A stretch of DNA of 64,000 nt from Actinomycetospora succinea (GCF_004363095.1 NZ_SNYO01000014.1:1-64000); one strand, 5' to 3'; shown: positions 48,405 through 56,635, counted from the first letter of the stretch. The notes: generated by a model from the letters alone, not told the origin. Numbers and translations: made by a program.

Positions 48405-48749
48405 CTAGGTGCGGGCGCGGAAGAGCAGCGCGGAGTGTCCGACGCGGATGGTGTCGCCGTCGGCGAGTTGCCGGGTCTGCACGGGGACGCCGTTGACGAA
48501 GGTGCCGCTGGTCGACCACCGGTCGTACAGGACGGCGTGCCGACCGTCCCACTCGATCACGAAGTGCCGGCGGGACACGAGGACGTCGGTGAGCACGAAG
48601 GCGGCGTCGTCGCCGCGACCGACGACGTTCGCGCCGAGGACCACTCGGTAGGAGCGGTCCGAGCCGTCGTCGACCGTGAGCAGCGGACCGTCGGTCGCGC
48701 CCTCGATCGGACTCGCCACACGACCGGTGTACCGCATCCGTTCGATCAC
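48405..48749 (-). CDS. Small FHA-domain protein coupled to a transporter
   Basis: 114 aa, essentially one forkhead-associated domain: the phosphothreonine-binding core VVGRGDDAAFVLTD, VSRRHFVIEW (Ser-Arg-Arg-His), and the conserved STSGTFVNG followed by LADGDTIRVG. FHA domains bind pThr peptides made by Ser/Thr kinases. GTG 48749 lies in the stop codon of the MHS transporter gene (GTGA), so the two are translationally coupled. No kinase or phosphatase is encoded in the window; control of the transporter by phosphorylation is inferred. Confidence 0.82.
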   Translation of the reverse strand: MIERMRYTGRVASPIEGATDGPLLTVDDGSDRSYRVVLGANVVGRGDDAAFVLTDVLVSRRHFVIEWDGRHAVLYDRWSTSGTFVNGVPVQTRQLADGDTIRVGHSALLFRART

Positions 48750-50104
48750 GACAATCGGGAGGAGGAGTTCACGGGCCCCAGGTCGGCGGTCGTGGCGGCG
48801 AGCGAGCGGTGCGCGGTCTCCGGCAGGACCTTCAGGAGGACCAGGCCGACCGCCAGCGCGATGGCGGCCAGGTAGATCGCGGGCGCGACCGGGCTGCCGG
48901 TGGCGGCGGCGAGGGCCGCCGCGACGAGGGGAGCGGTGCCGGCGATCGGCCCGACGCCCAGGCTGTAGGCGAGCGCGGCGGCGCTCGAGCGGGTCCGGGC
49001 GGGGAACAGCTCGACCAGGACGATCGACGACATGACGTTGAGTCCGGCCTGCGGGACGGCGAACAGGCACATGCCGACCAGCGCGAGCACGGGCGAGCCC
49101 GACCCGACGAGGAACAGGACCGGGACGGCGAGCACCGCGTGGGCGAGCGCGCCGCCGACGTACACGGGCCGGCGTCCGATCCGGTCGGAGAGCCGGCCGG
49201 CGAGCGGGCACAGCACCACGTAGACGAGCAGGGCGAGCGATACCACGCCGAGAGCGGTGGTGCGGGAGCCCTCCACGGACATCGCGGTCGCGAAGTAGGT
49301 GGCGAGGTAGTAGAAGCCGACGCCGGTCACCGAGGCGCAGGCGAAGGCGATCCACAGGGTTCGGCGCTGGCTGCGGAGGGCCTCGCGCAGGGGCGTGGCG
49401 AGGACGTCGTCGTTGCGGCGCAGCTCCCGGTAGACCGGGGTCTCGTCGAGCCGTAGACGCAGGTAGAGCCCGACGAGTCCGAGCGGCGCCGCGAGCAGGA
49501 ACGGCACCCGCCAGCCCCAGGCCTGCATCTGGGCCGGGTCGAGCAGCGCCTCCAGCGCCAGCACCGAGAGCGTGCCCGCGACGATGGCCAGGCCGCCGGA
49601 GGCGGAGACGAGGCTGGCCCGGGCTCCCCGTCGCGCGGCCGGTGCGTACTCGACGAGGAAGGCCGACGCGCTCGTCCACTCGCCGCCGGCCGAGAGGCCC
49701 TGGATGCAGCGCAGGAGGACGAGCAGGACCGGGGCGGCCAGTCCGATCGACGCGTACGAGGGGAGCAGGGCGATGACGGTGGTCGCCCCGCTGATACCGA
49801 GGACGGCGGCCGACAGGGCGACCCGCCGGCCGTACCGGTCGCCGATGGAGCCGAGCAGGGCGCCGCCGAGGGGACGGAAGACGAACGCGGCGCCGAAGAC
49901 CGCGAGGGAGGCCAGCAGGGAGGCCGTGGGGTCGGTGGACGGGAAGAAGACGCGTCCGAGCACGGTCGCGACCGCGCCGTAGATGGCGAAGTCGAACCAC
50001 TCGGTGAAGTTGCCGATGACCGTCGCGGTGACGACGGATCGCGGCAGCGTCGAGGGCCGCGATGGCTGTGCCGAGGACTCGGTCGAGGAGTCGGTCGATG
50101 ACAT
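48746..50104 (-). CDS. MFS transporter, metabolite:H+ symporter (MHS) family
   Basis: 452 aa with 12 predicted helices. Family segments: NFTEWFDFAIYGAVATVLG near the start, GSIGDRYGRRVALSAAVLGI, and LLRCIQGLSAGGEWTSASAFLVEYAP, the MHS signature shared with proline/betaine, citrate and shikimate symporters. It probably imports the organic acid degraded by the surrounding enzymes. The ATG follows GGAGC. Its stop overlaps the FHA gene downstream. Confidence 0.88.
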   Translation of the reverse strand: MSSTDSSTESSAQPSRPSTLPRSVVTATVIGNFTEWFDFAIYGAVATVLGRVFFPSTDPTASLLASLAVFGAAFVFRPLGGALLGSIGDRYGRRVALSAAVLGISGATTVIALLPSYASIGLAAPVLLVLLRCIQGLSAGGEWTSASAFLVEYAPAARRGARASLVSASGGLAIVAGTLSVLALEALLDPAQMQAWGWRVPFLLAAPLGLVGLYLRLRLDETPVYRELRRNDDVLATPLREALRSQRRTLWIAFACASVTGVGFYYLATYFATAMSVEGSRTTALGVVSLALLVYVVLCPLAGRLSDRIGRRPVYVGGALAHAVLAVPVLFLVGSGSPVLALVGMCLFAVPQAGLNVMSSIVLVELFPARTRSSAAALAYSLGVGPIAGTAPLVAAALAAATGSPVAPAIYLAAIALAVGLVLLKVLPETAHRSLAATTADLGPVNSSSRLS

Positions 50105-50157
50105 GGAGGTGCTCCGGATGTGCTGAGGGCGCGGTGGGCGAGCGAGAAGGGGCGGGC

Positions 50158-50616
50158 TCAGCCGGCGGCGACGCTCGTGCCGCCGTCGGTCATGGCCACC
50201 GACCCGACGAGGTACGAGGCGCGGTCGGAGGCGAGGAAGGCGATGACCTCGGCGATCTCCCGGGGCTGGGCGGCGCGCCCGATCGGGGTGTTGCTGCCGT
50301 GGTCGAGCGTCATGTCGGCGACCGTCTTGTCGATGATGACGCCGGCGTTGTTGACGAGGACGTCGAGCCGCCCGAACCGCTCCCGGGCGAGGGCCACCGC
50401 CCGGCGGGCGCTGTCCTCCTCGGTGACGTCGGCGACAGGCGCGACGTTCTCGCCGCGCAGTTCCTCGACCGCGTCGTCCCGGTCCTCGGCGACGACACGG
50501 ACGCCGCGCTCGACGAGCAGCTCGACGGTCGCGCGACCGATCCCGCTGGCGGCGCCGGTGACGATGGCGACCTTGCCGGCGAGGTCGTCGGGACGGGTGC
50601 TGGGGGAGAGGCTCAC
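50158..50616 (-). CDS. Internally shortened SDR protein (pseudoenzyme or decaying gene)
   Basis: 152 aa, against about 250 for classical SDRs. The N-terminal half is normal (VAIVTGAASGIGRATVELLV, about 16-35; NNAGVII). After KTVADMTLDHG it jumps directly to SNTPIGRAAQPREIAEVIAFL and the C-terminal VGSVAMTDGG. The central 80-90 residues with the catalytic Ser and YxxxK are missing, yet the frame is intact. It is either a precise in-frame deletion or a retained cofactor-binding pseudoenzyme. It starts at GTG 50616, 5 bp after the alcohol dehydrogenase stop. Confidence 0.75.
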   Translation of the reverse strand: MSLSPSTRPDDLAGKVAIVTGAASGIGRATVELLVERGVRVVAEDRDDAVEELRGENVAPVADVTEEDSARRAVALARERFGRLDVLVNNAGVIIDKTVADMTLDHGSNTPIGRAAQPREIAEVIAFLASDRASYLVGSVAMTDGGTSVAAG

Positions 50617-50621
50617 GATGT

Positions 50622-51737
50622 CTACTTGGTGAAGTCGAGGATGCCGCGGATGATCTTGCCGTCGCGGAGGTCCTGGTAGCCGTCGTTGAGCTGGTCGAGC
50701 GTGTAGCGGCTCGTGATGAGCTCGTCGAGCTTGAGCCGGCCGGCGTCGTAGAGGCGCAGCAGTCGGACGATGTCGTACTGGGGGTTCGAGGAACCGAAGA
50801 GCGTGCCCTTGACGGTCTTCTGGTTGTAGACCATCGCCGAGCCGGACAGGTGCACCGTCAGCTTCTCCGGGTTCGCCACCCCCGTGATCACGACGGTGCC
50901 GCCCTTGCCGACCACGTCGAACGCGTCGCTGACGACCTGCTCGTCCATCACGCCGACGACGCACAGCGCCTGGTCGGCGCCCTCGCCCCACGTCAGCTCC
51001 TTCACCGCGGCCGCCGCCTCGGCGGCGTCGGCGAAGGCGTGGGTGGCCCCGAACTCGAGGGCGGTCCGCCGCTTGAAGTCCACGGGGTCGACGGCCACGA
51101 CGTACTTGGCGCCGGCGTGCACGGCGCCCTGGACCGCGTTCATCCCGACGCCGCCGACGCCGTAGACGACGGTGGTGTCACCGGGACGGACGCCACCGGC
51201 GTTGACGGCGGTACCCCAGCCCGTGGGGACGCCGCAGCCCACGAGGACCGCCGAGTCGAGGGGCAGCCACGGGTCGACCTTCACGCACGAGGCGTCCGAG
51301 ACCGTCGCGTACTCGGAGAACGACCCGAGCATGCAGAACGCGCCGACCTCGCCGAGCTCGTCGTGGCGCATGCGGAAGGTGCCGTCGGGCATGCTGCCCT
51401 CGAGGATCGTGGCGCCCATGTTGCACAGGTTCTGGCGGCCGGTGGAGCAGTAGCGGCAGATGCCGCAGGCCGGGGTGAAGCTGCAGACCACGTGGTCGCC
51501 GGGCGCGACCTTGGTGACGGCCGAGCCGACCTGCTCGACGACGCCGGCGGCCTCGTGCCCGCCGACGATCGGGAACCGGACGACGTTGTCGCCGTCGACC
51601 ATGTGCAGGTCGGAGTGGCACAGGCCCGACGCGGTCATCTTCAGCAGCACTTCGTGCGGGCCCGGCTCGTCGAGCTCCAGCTCGAGGATCTCGAACGGCG
51701 TATGCGGTCCGGTCAGGACGGCGGCGCGGGTCTTCAT
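50622..51737 (-). CDS. Zinc-dependent (NDMA-dependent type) alcohol dehydrogenase
   Basis: 371 aa medium-chain dehydrogenase. Catalytic zinc ligands: Cys in GLCHSDLHM (about 38) and GHEAAG (about 60). Structural zinc Cys cluster: CGICRYCSTGRQNLC (about 88-102). Cofactor motif: VYGVGGVGMNAVQG (about 193). The pattern and length fit the actinobacterial NDMA-dependent, tightly NAD-bound alcohol dehydrogenases. ATG 51737 follows CGAGGAG. It heads the leftward operon; a TTTGTATCAAA palindrome lies 26-37 bp before it. Confidence 0.9.
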   Translation of the reverse strand: MKTRAAVLTGPHTPFEILELELDEPGPHEVLLKMTASGLCHSDLHMVDGDNVVRFPIVGGHEAAGVVEQVGSAVTKVAPGDHVVCSFTPACGICRYCSTGRQNLCNMGATILEGSMPDGTFRMRHDELGEVGAFCMLGSFSEYATVSDASCVKVDPWLPLDSAVLVGCGVPTGWGTAVNAGGVRPGDTTVVYGVGGVGMNAVQGAVHAGAKYVVAVDPVDFKRRTALEFGATHAFADAAEAAAAVKELTWGEGADQALCVVGVMDEQVVSDAFDVVGKGGTVVITGVANPEKLTVHLSGSAMVYNQKTVKGTLFGSSNPQYDIVRLLRLYDAGRLKLDELITSRYTLDQLNDGYQDLRDGKIIRGILDFTK

Positions 51738-51762
51738 GGGTTCTCCTCGGTGCGATGCGTAT

Positions 51763-51774
51763 CTTTGATACAAA
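51763..51774. promoter_or_regulatory. TTGTATCAA-type operator, adh side
   Basis: CTTTGATACAAA (read leftward as TTTGTATCAAAG) is an inverted repeat with TTTG/CAAA arms in the leader or promoter of the leftward operon. It is nearly identical to the site at 51882-51893 and resembles the TTGTATACAA-like sites of FCD-type GntR regulators. Confidence 0.55.
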
Positions 51775-51881
51775 CCGACGACTCAAGCGTGGCAAGATCG
51801 GAGTCTCTGACTCGCTTCGCAGCTGCTCAGCGCGGGACAGCGCTGCAGCGGAAGTCCGATCCACCATCGCATGGTGACAAA

Positions 51882-51893
51882 CTTGTATCAAGG
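51882..51893. promoter_or_regulatory. TTGTATCAA-type operator, DUF35/thiolase side
   Basis: CTTGTATCAAGG has perfect CTTG/CAAG arms, 56 bp before the rightward operon's first ATG, next to TTTATT (51895-51900), a -10-like box. Together with the adh-side copy it brackets the divergent promoter region. Confidence 0.55.
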
Positions 51894-51948
51894 ATTTATT
51901 GTCAGTCCTGCTCGCTGGTCCGGCGGGCGTCTGAATCAGGAGGGACCG

Positions 51949-52374
51949 ATGTCCATCCCCGTCGCGGTCGACCGCCCGTTCCGGTCCGACCTGCTCACGC
52001 TCGACCCGCCCCGTCTGCGGGGCTCGCGCTGCCCGCGGTGCGCGACGACCGTCTTCCCGCCGCGCGCGTTCTGCCCCGCGTGCCGCTCGGGCGCCGAGCC
52101 CGAGCACGTCGCCCTGGGCGTGGAGGGCCGCGTCTGCTCGTTCACCGTGGTCCGGCAGGCGCCGGCGGGCATCGAGGTGCCGTACGTCCTGGCCCAGATC
52201 GACCTGCCCGCCGACGGTGTCCGCCTCATGGCGACGGTCGTCGGTGTGGCCCCCGAGGACGTCGTCCTGGACATGCCGGTGACCCTCGAGACCTGCCCCT
52301 TCGGCAGCGACGAGGACGGTGCCGTCCTGGTCGGCTACCGCTTCCGCGCCACCGGGGCGGAGGTGACGGCGTGA
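51949..52374 (+). CDS. DUF35 OB-fold protein with rubredoxin-like zinc ribbon (thiolase partner)
   Basis: 141 aa. The zinc ribbon has four Cys as CPRC (28-31) and CPAC (42-45). The OB-fold follows (VEGRVCSFTVVRQAP, VLAQIDLPADGVRLMATVVG). DUF35 proteins bind thiolases that cleave bulky or alpha-substituted beta-keto-CoA esters, as in BbsA-BbsB and the Ltp/ChsH-type complexes. ATG 51949 follows CAGGAGGG. It overlaps the thiolase start (GTGA), supporting a stoichiometric complex. Confidence 0.9.
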   Translation: MSIPVAVDRPFRSDLLTLDPPRLRGSRCPRCATTVFPPRAFCPACRSGAEPEHVALGVEGRVCSFTVVRQAPAGIEVPYVLAQIDLPADGVRLMATVVGVAPEDVVLDMPVTLETCPFGSDEDGAVLVGYRFRATGAEVTA

Positions 52375-53525
52375 CCCTCGCCCCCGCCCACGTCGCCGGC
52401 GTCGGCATGATCCGTTTCGGGCGCTACCCGGCGGACGTCACCCTCGAGGACATGGCCGTCCGCGCCGCGCGCGCGGCGGTCGACGACGCCGGGACGGACC
52501 TCTCCGTCATCGACGGCCTCTACGTCGGCCACGTGTTCGGCGGGCCGGTCGCCGGGCAGCGCGTCGCCGCCCAGCTGGGTCTCGACGGTCGACCCGTGTC
52601 CAACCACGAGAACTACTGTGCGAGCGGTGCGAGCGCGGTCCGCGAGGCGTGGGTGGCCCTGGCCGCCGGCCTGCACGACGTCGCCCTGGTGATCGGCGTC
52701 GAGAAGATGACCGACCGCGTCTCCGGCGGTGTCCGTCCCGACCCGGGTGACCTCGACGCGGCCGTCGGCTACGTCATGGCCGCCGGGCACGCGATGAGCG
52801 CCCGGCGCTACATGGCCGACCACGGCGCGACCCGCGAGCAGATCGCGGCGGTCGCGGTGAAGAACCACGCCCACTCGGTGCACAACCCGTGGGCGCAGTA
52901 CCAGAAGCCCATCGACCTCCCGACGGTCCTGAACGCCCGCCCGATCGCGGAGCCGCTCGGGCTGCTCGACTGCAGCCCGATCTCCGACGGGGCCGCCGCG
53001 GTGCTGCTCGTCAGCCCCGCCGGCCTGCGCCGACTCGGGATCGACGGGCCGACGCCCCGGGTGCTCGGCGTGGGTCTCGTCAGCGGCTCGGTGCAGACCG
53101 GCCTCGGCGACCCGAACGCCGAGGACGTGTCGCGGCGGGCGGGGGAGCAGGCGTGGGAGCTGTCGGGGGTCGACCCGGCCGACCTCGACCTGGTCGAGAT
53201 GCACGACTGCTTCACCATCGCCGAGATCGTGCGGATGGAGGGGCTGGGCCTGGTCCCGCGCGGCCAGGGGGCGGCGTGGACCGCGGCCGGCGAGACCGCG
53301 CTCGGCGGCCGCCTCCCGGTCAACCCGTCGGGCGGTCTGCTGTCCCGCGGCCACCCGGTGGGCGCGACCGGCGCCGCCCAGGTCTGCGAGCTGACCTGGC
53401 AGCTGCGTGGCAGCGCCGGCGGCCGGCAGGTCGAGGGCGCGCAGGTCGGGCTGGCCTACTGCAAGGGCGGCACCGTCAACGGCACGGACGGCGGCTCGGT
53501 GACCACCGTGGTGATGACGCGATGA
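52371..53525 (+). CDS. Thiolase / SCP2-thiolase-like acyl-CoA acyltransferase
   Basis: 384 aa. The nucleophile Cys lies in ENYCASGASAVREA (about 83), the His-Asp-Cys motif is VEMHDCFTIAEIV (about 280), and the catalytic His is in LLSRGHPVGATGAAQV (about 328). The DUF35 neighbour and missing canonical C-terminal CGG loop place it with lipid-transfer/SCP2-type thiolases, which handle large or branched 3-oxoacyl-CoAs. It is flanked by DUF35 and SDR genes with 4-bp overlaps on both sides, a strict translational relay. Confidence 0.9.
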   Translation: MTLAPAHVAGVGMIRFGRYPADVTLEDMAVRAARAAVDDAGTDLSVIDGLYVGHVFGGPVAGQRVAAQLGLDGRPVSNHENYCASGASAVREAWVALAAGLHDVALVIGVEKMTDRVSGGVRPDPGDLDAAVGYVMAAGHAMSARRYMADHGATREQIAAVAVKNHAHSVHNPWAQYQKPIDLPTVLNARPIAEPLGLLDCSPISDGAAAVLLVSPAGLRRLGIDGPTPRVLGVGLVSGSVQTGLGDPNAEDVSRRAGEQAWELSGVDPADLDLVEMHDCFTIAEIVRMEGLGLVPRGQGAAWTAAGETALGGRLPVNPSGGLLSRGHPVGATGAAQVCELTWQLRGSAGGRQVEGAQVGLAYCKGGTVNGTDGGSVTTVVMTR

Positions 53526-54061
53526 CGGGCGTGCTCGACGACCGCCGCGACCTCGTCGCCGGCGTGCTGGGGGAGGGCTCGCTCGTCCCCGCCGTCCGCG
53601 CGGCCCTCGACAGCATCACCCCGGGGCTAGCCCGCGCCTTCTGCGTCGTCCCGGCCGTCCCGGACCCGGCGCCCCTGACCGACCTGGACGACGGGCGTCT
53701 CGACCGCGAGGTCGGCGACGCCCTGGCCGCCACGCTCGCCCACGTGCAGCAGGCCGCGGCGACGTTCGCCGGCGGTGGGCGACTCGTGGTCGTCCTGCCG
53801 CACGCCCCACTGCTGGGGACCACCCGCGGGGCCGCGGCCTCGGCCGTCACGAACGGCGTGCTCTCGATGGCCCGCACGCTCGCCCTCGAGCTGGCCCGCG
53901 ACCGCGTGACCGTCAACGTCCTCGCCGTCGACGCGGACGCGCCGTCCGTCCGGGCGCTCGCCGCGGAGCTCGAGGCCCTCCTCGGGGACGCGGGCGCCGA
54001 CGTCACCGGGCAGGAGATCTCCCTGACCGCCGGGGCCGGACTGGGGAGGCTGCGACCGTGA
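53522..54061 (+). CDS. SDR-like pseudoenzyme subunit (BbsC-like position)
   Basis: 179 aa. The C-terminal part still reads as SDR (RGAAASAVTNGVLSMARTLA then LELARDRVTVNVLAVDADAP). The N-terminal TGxxxGxG cofactor motif is absent, and the YxxxK site is replaced (SAVTN). It thus should bind neither NAD(P) nor act alone. It is locked between thiolase and an intact SDR by ATGA and GTGA overlaps. The same arrangement of an inactive and an active SDR subunit is known for BbsC/BbsD, which forms a heterotetramer; a scaffolding role with the next gene product is inferred. Confidence 0.8.
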   Translation: MTGVLDDRRDLVAGVLGEGSLVPAVRAALDSITPGLARAFCVVPAVPDPAPLTDLDDGRLDREVGDALAATLAHVQQAAATFAGGGRLVVVLPHAPLLGTTRGAAASAVTNGVLSMARTLALELARDRVTVNVLAVDADAPSVRALAAELEALLGDAGADVTGQEISLTAGAGLGRLRP

Positions 54062-54795
54062 GCAGCACCGGAGCACCCGTCGCGCTCGTGACCGGCGGCG
54101 CGGGCGGCATCGGCCGCGCGATCGCCGCGCGGATGGCCGTCGCGGGCCACACCGTCGTCGTGGGCGACCTGGAGGCAGACGCCGTCCGCGCCACGGCCGA
54201 GGAGACGGCCGGGGCCCACGGCGTCGTCCTCGACGTCGCCGACCCGGGCTCGCGCCGCGCCGCCGTCGCCGCCTGCGAGGACCTCGGCGGGATCGACGTC
54301 CTGGTCAACTGCGCCGGGGTGCTGCGCGACGCGCGGCTGGCGAAGCTCGACCCGGGCCTGTTCCGCCGCCTGCAGGACGTCAACCTCCTCGGCCCGCTCG
54401 CGCTGACGCGGCTCGCCGCGGCGGGGATGGCCGCGCGGGGCAGGGGCGCGGTCGTCAACCTCGCGTCCCGTGCCTGGCTGGGGACGTTCGGGTCCACGGC
54501 GTACTCGACGGCCAAGGGCGGGCTGGTCGGGGCGACCCGCAGCCTCGCGCTCGAGCTCGGTCCCCACGGGATCACGGTCAACGCGCTCGCCCCCGGCTTC
54601 GTCGACACCGCGATGACCGACGGGCTCCCGCCCGAGATCCGCCGGCGGACGCTCGCCGCGATCCCCGTCGGGCGGGCCGGGCGCCCCGAGGACGTCGCCG
54701 ACGCCGTCGCCTACCTGGCCGGCGCCTCCTACGTCACCGGCCAGGTGCTGCCCGTCTGCGGCGGGCGCAGCGTGGCCGACCCCTACGCGGCCTGA
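54058..54795 (+). CDS. SDR-family 3-hydroxyacyl-CoA dehydrogenase-like (BbsD-like position)
   Basis: 245 aa classical SDR. All motifs are intact: LVTGGAGGIGRAIA (about 10-23), VNCAG, the catalytic Ser in NLASRAWLG, and YSTAKGG (about 156-162), then LAPGFVDTAM. It probably oxidises a 3-hydroxyacyl-CoA with NAD, feeding the thiolase. GTG 54058 lies in the pseudo-SDR stop. It is the only catalytically complete SDR of the DUF35-thiolase operon. Confidence 0.9.
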   Translation: MSSTGAPVALVTGGAGGIGRAIAARMAVAGHTVVVGDLEADAVRATAEETAGAHGVVLDVADPGSRRAAVAACEDLGGIDVLVNCAGVLRDARLAKLDPGLFRRLQDVNLLGPLALTRLAAAGMAARGRGAVVNLASRAWLGTFGSTAYSTAKGGLVGATRSLALELGPHGITVNALAPGFVDTAMTDGLPPEIRRRTLAAIPVGRAGRPEDVADAVAYLAGASYVTGQVLPVCGGRSVADPYAA

Positions 54796-54815
54796 CACCA
54801 CCGGAGGTGGACACC

Positions 54816-55895
54816 ATGACCGGCCCCCTCGAGGGCATCCGCGTCGTCGAGTTCGGCGGCCTCGGCCCGGCACCGTTCGCCAGCATGCTGCTCGCCGACG
54901 CCGGCGCGGACGTCGTCCGCATCGACCGCCCCGGCGGACCGGTCGACGGGGGCGCGCTGCTGCGCGGACGCCCGTGGATCGGACTCGACCTCAAGGACGA
55001 CGCCGACCTCGCCACCGCCCGCGAGCTCGTCGACGCGGCCGACGTCCTGCTCGAAGGGTTCCGGCCCGGCGTGATGGAACGTCTGGGACTCGGGCCGGAG
55101 TCGTGCCACACCGGGCTCGTCTACGGCCGGATGACCGGCTGGGGACAGGACGGCCCCCGCGCCCGCCAGCCGGGCCACGACATCAACTACCTGGCCCTCA
55201 CCGGCGCCCTGCGCTCGATCGCGCGCCGTGGCGAGGCGCCGGTTCCACCGCTCAACCTGGTCGGTGACTACGGGGGCGGGGGGATGCTGCTCGCGGTCGG
55301 CGTGCTGGCCGCGCTGCTCGAGCGTGGACGCACCGGGCGGGGGCAGGTCGTCGACGCCGCGATGGTCGACGGGGTCAGCCTGCTGATGACGGGGATCTGG
55401 AGCCGCGCCGCGCAGGGGCGGTGGCCGGGGGAGCCGGGGACCAACGACATCGACACCGGCGCCCCGTTCTACGACGTCTACGCCACGGCCGACGGCGAGT
55501 ACATGGCCGTCGGCAGCATCGAGCCGCAGTTCTGGCGCCGGCTCCTCGACGGCCTGGGGCTCGCCCCGGAGGTCGTGGGCGATCAGTGGGACCGCGCACG
55601 GTGGCCCGAGGTCAAGGTCCTCGTGGCCGCGGCGTTCGCCACCCGCACCCGGGCGGAGTGGACCGAGCGCTTCGACGACGTCGACGCCTGCGTGACGCCC
55701 GTGCTCAGCATGCGCGAGGCCGCCGCCGACCCGCACCTCGCCGCCCGCGCCACCCTCGTCCGGGACGCGGACGGCCACCCCGGACCGGCGCCGGCGCCGC
55801 GGCTGTCGGGGACCCCGTTGCGCTGCGGGCCCGCCGACGACCCGCGGGCCCTGCTCGCGCGCTGGGGCGTCGGGACCGTCGGGGCGGCGTCGTGA
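54816..55895 (+). CDS. Alpha-methylacyl-CoA racemase (CaiB/BaiF superfamily)
   Basis: 359 aa. It starts with the family motif LEGIRVVEFGGLGPAPFASMLLADAGADV. The active-site His-Asp pair of racemases is visible: MTGWGQDGPRARQPGHDINY (His about 122) and LVGDYGGGGML (Asp about 152). This places it with Mcr/AMACR and not with formyl-CoA-type transferases. It inverts the alpha carbon of 2-methylacyl-CoA esters so that beta-oxidation can proceed, hinting at a branched substrate. ATG 54816 follows GGAGG; the stop overlaps an in-frame GTG of the next gene. Confidence 0.88.
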   Translation: MTGPLEGIRVVEFGGLGPAPFASMLLADAGADVVRIDRPGGPVDGGALLRGRPWIGLDLKDDADLATARELVDAADVLLEGFRPGVMERLGLGPESCHTGLVYGRMTGWGQDGPRARQPGHDINYLALTGALRSIARRGEAPVPPLNLVGDYGGGGMLLAVGVLAALLERGRTGRGQVVDAAMVDGVSLLMTGIWSRAAQGRWPGEPGTNDIDTGAPFYDVYATADGEYMAVGSIEPQFWRRLLDGLGLAPEVVGDQWDRARWPEVKVLVAAAFATRTRAEWTERFDDVDACVTPVLSMREAAADPHLAARATLVRDADGHPGPAPAPRLSGTPLRCGPADDPRALLARWGVGTVGAAS

Positions 55896-55960
55896 GCGCG
55901 GCCGGGACCGAGCCCTCGGCGCTGATACGTTATCCGCGACGGCGAGGGCAGGAGGCGGAC

Positions 55961-56635
55961 GTGACGGGACGCCGGGCGGGCCGGCCGACGATCCAGCGAC
56001 GACGCAGCGGCATCGAGGTCGCGGAGTACATCCGCAGCATGATCTTCGACGGCACGCTCTCCGCGGGGCAGCGCGTGCCGCAGGACACCATCGCCGCGGA
56101 CCTCGGCGTCAGCCGCCTGCCGGTCCGCGAGGCACTGATCACCCTCGAGGCCGACGGGCTCGTGGCGTCCGAGCCGCACCGGGGCACCTACGTGGTGCCG
56201 ATCCGGGCCGAGGACATCGAGGACCACTACCGCATCTACGGCATGGCCCAGGGGCTCGCGGCGGCCGGCGCGGCCCGGCGCATCACCGAGCCCGTGCTGG
56301 AGCGTCTCGGGGAGCTGCACCAGCAGATGGCGGGCAGCGACGACCCGGAGCTCGTGCACGACCTCAACTGGGAGTTCCACTCCCTGATCAACCACACCGG
56401 CGCCAGCCGCCGCACCCTCTCGGTGCTGCGTCACCTGTCGCGCAACCTCCCCCGCGAGGTCTACAGCCTGCCCGCGGCAGCGAGCGCGCAGGCCAACGAG
56501 GAGCACGCCGCGATCGTCGCCGCCCTGCGGGCCGGCGACGCCCGCGAGGCCGACCGGACCAACCGCGAGCACATGCAGCACGAGGGCGACCAGGTCGTCG
56601 CGGCGCTCAAGCGCTCCGGGGTCCTCAGCGACTGA
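55961..56635 (+). CDS. GntR-family regulator, FCD type
   Basis: 224 aa. The N-terminal winged helix (EVAEYIRSMIFDGTLSAGQR then TIAADLGVSRLPVREALITL) is GntR. The C-terminal helical FCD domain has the metal/effector His and Asp positions in DLNWEFHSLINHTGAS and EEHAAIVAALRAGD. GTG 55961 follows AGGAGG at 5 nt; an in-frame GTG at 55892 in the racemase stop has none. It is the best candidate to bind the TTGTATCAA-type sites at 51.76 and 51.88 kb, since FCD regulators favour such palindromes, and to respond to a CoA ester or acid of the pathway. Confidence 0.9.
   Translation: MTGRRAGRPTIQRRRSGIEVAEYIRSMIFDGTLSAGQRVPQDTIAADLGVSRLPVREALITLEADGLVASEPHRGTYVVPIRAEDIEDHYRIYGMAQGLAAAGAARRITEPVLERLGELHQQMAGSDDPELVHDLNWEFHSLINHTGASRRTLSVLRHLSRNLPREVYSLPAAASAQANEEHAAIVAALRAGDAREADRTNREHMQHEGDQVVAALKRSGVLSD

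Noticed and set aside
54816-55895. BbsE/F-type CoA transferase assignment
   Set aside because: The GHDINY His and GDYGGG Asp positions fit alpha-methylacyl-CoA racemase better, so the parallel with the bbs operon is limited to the A-D components.
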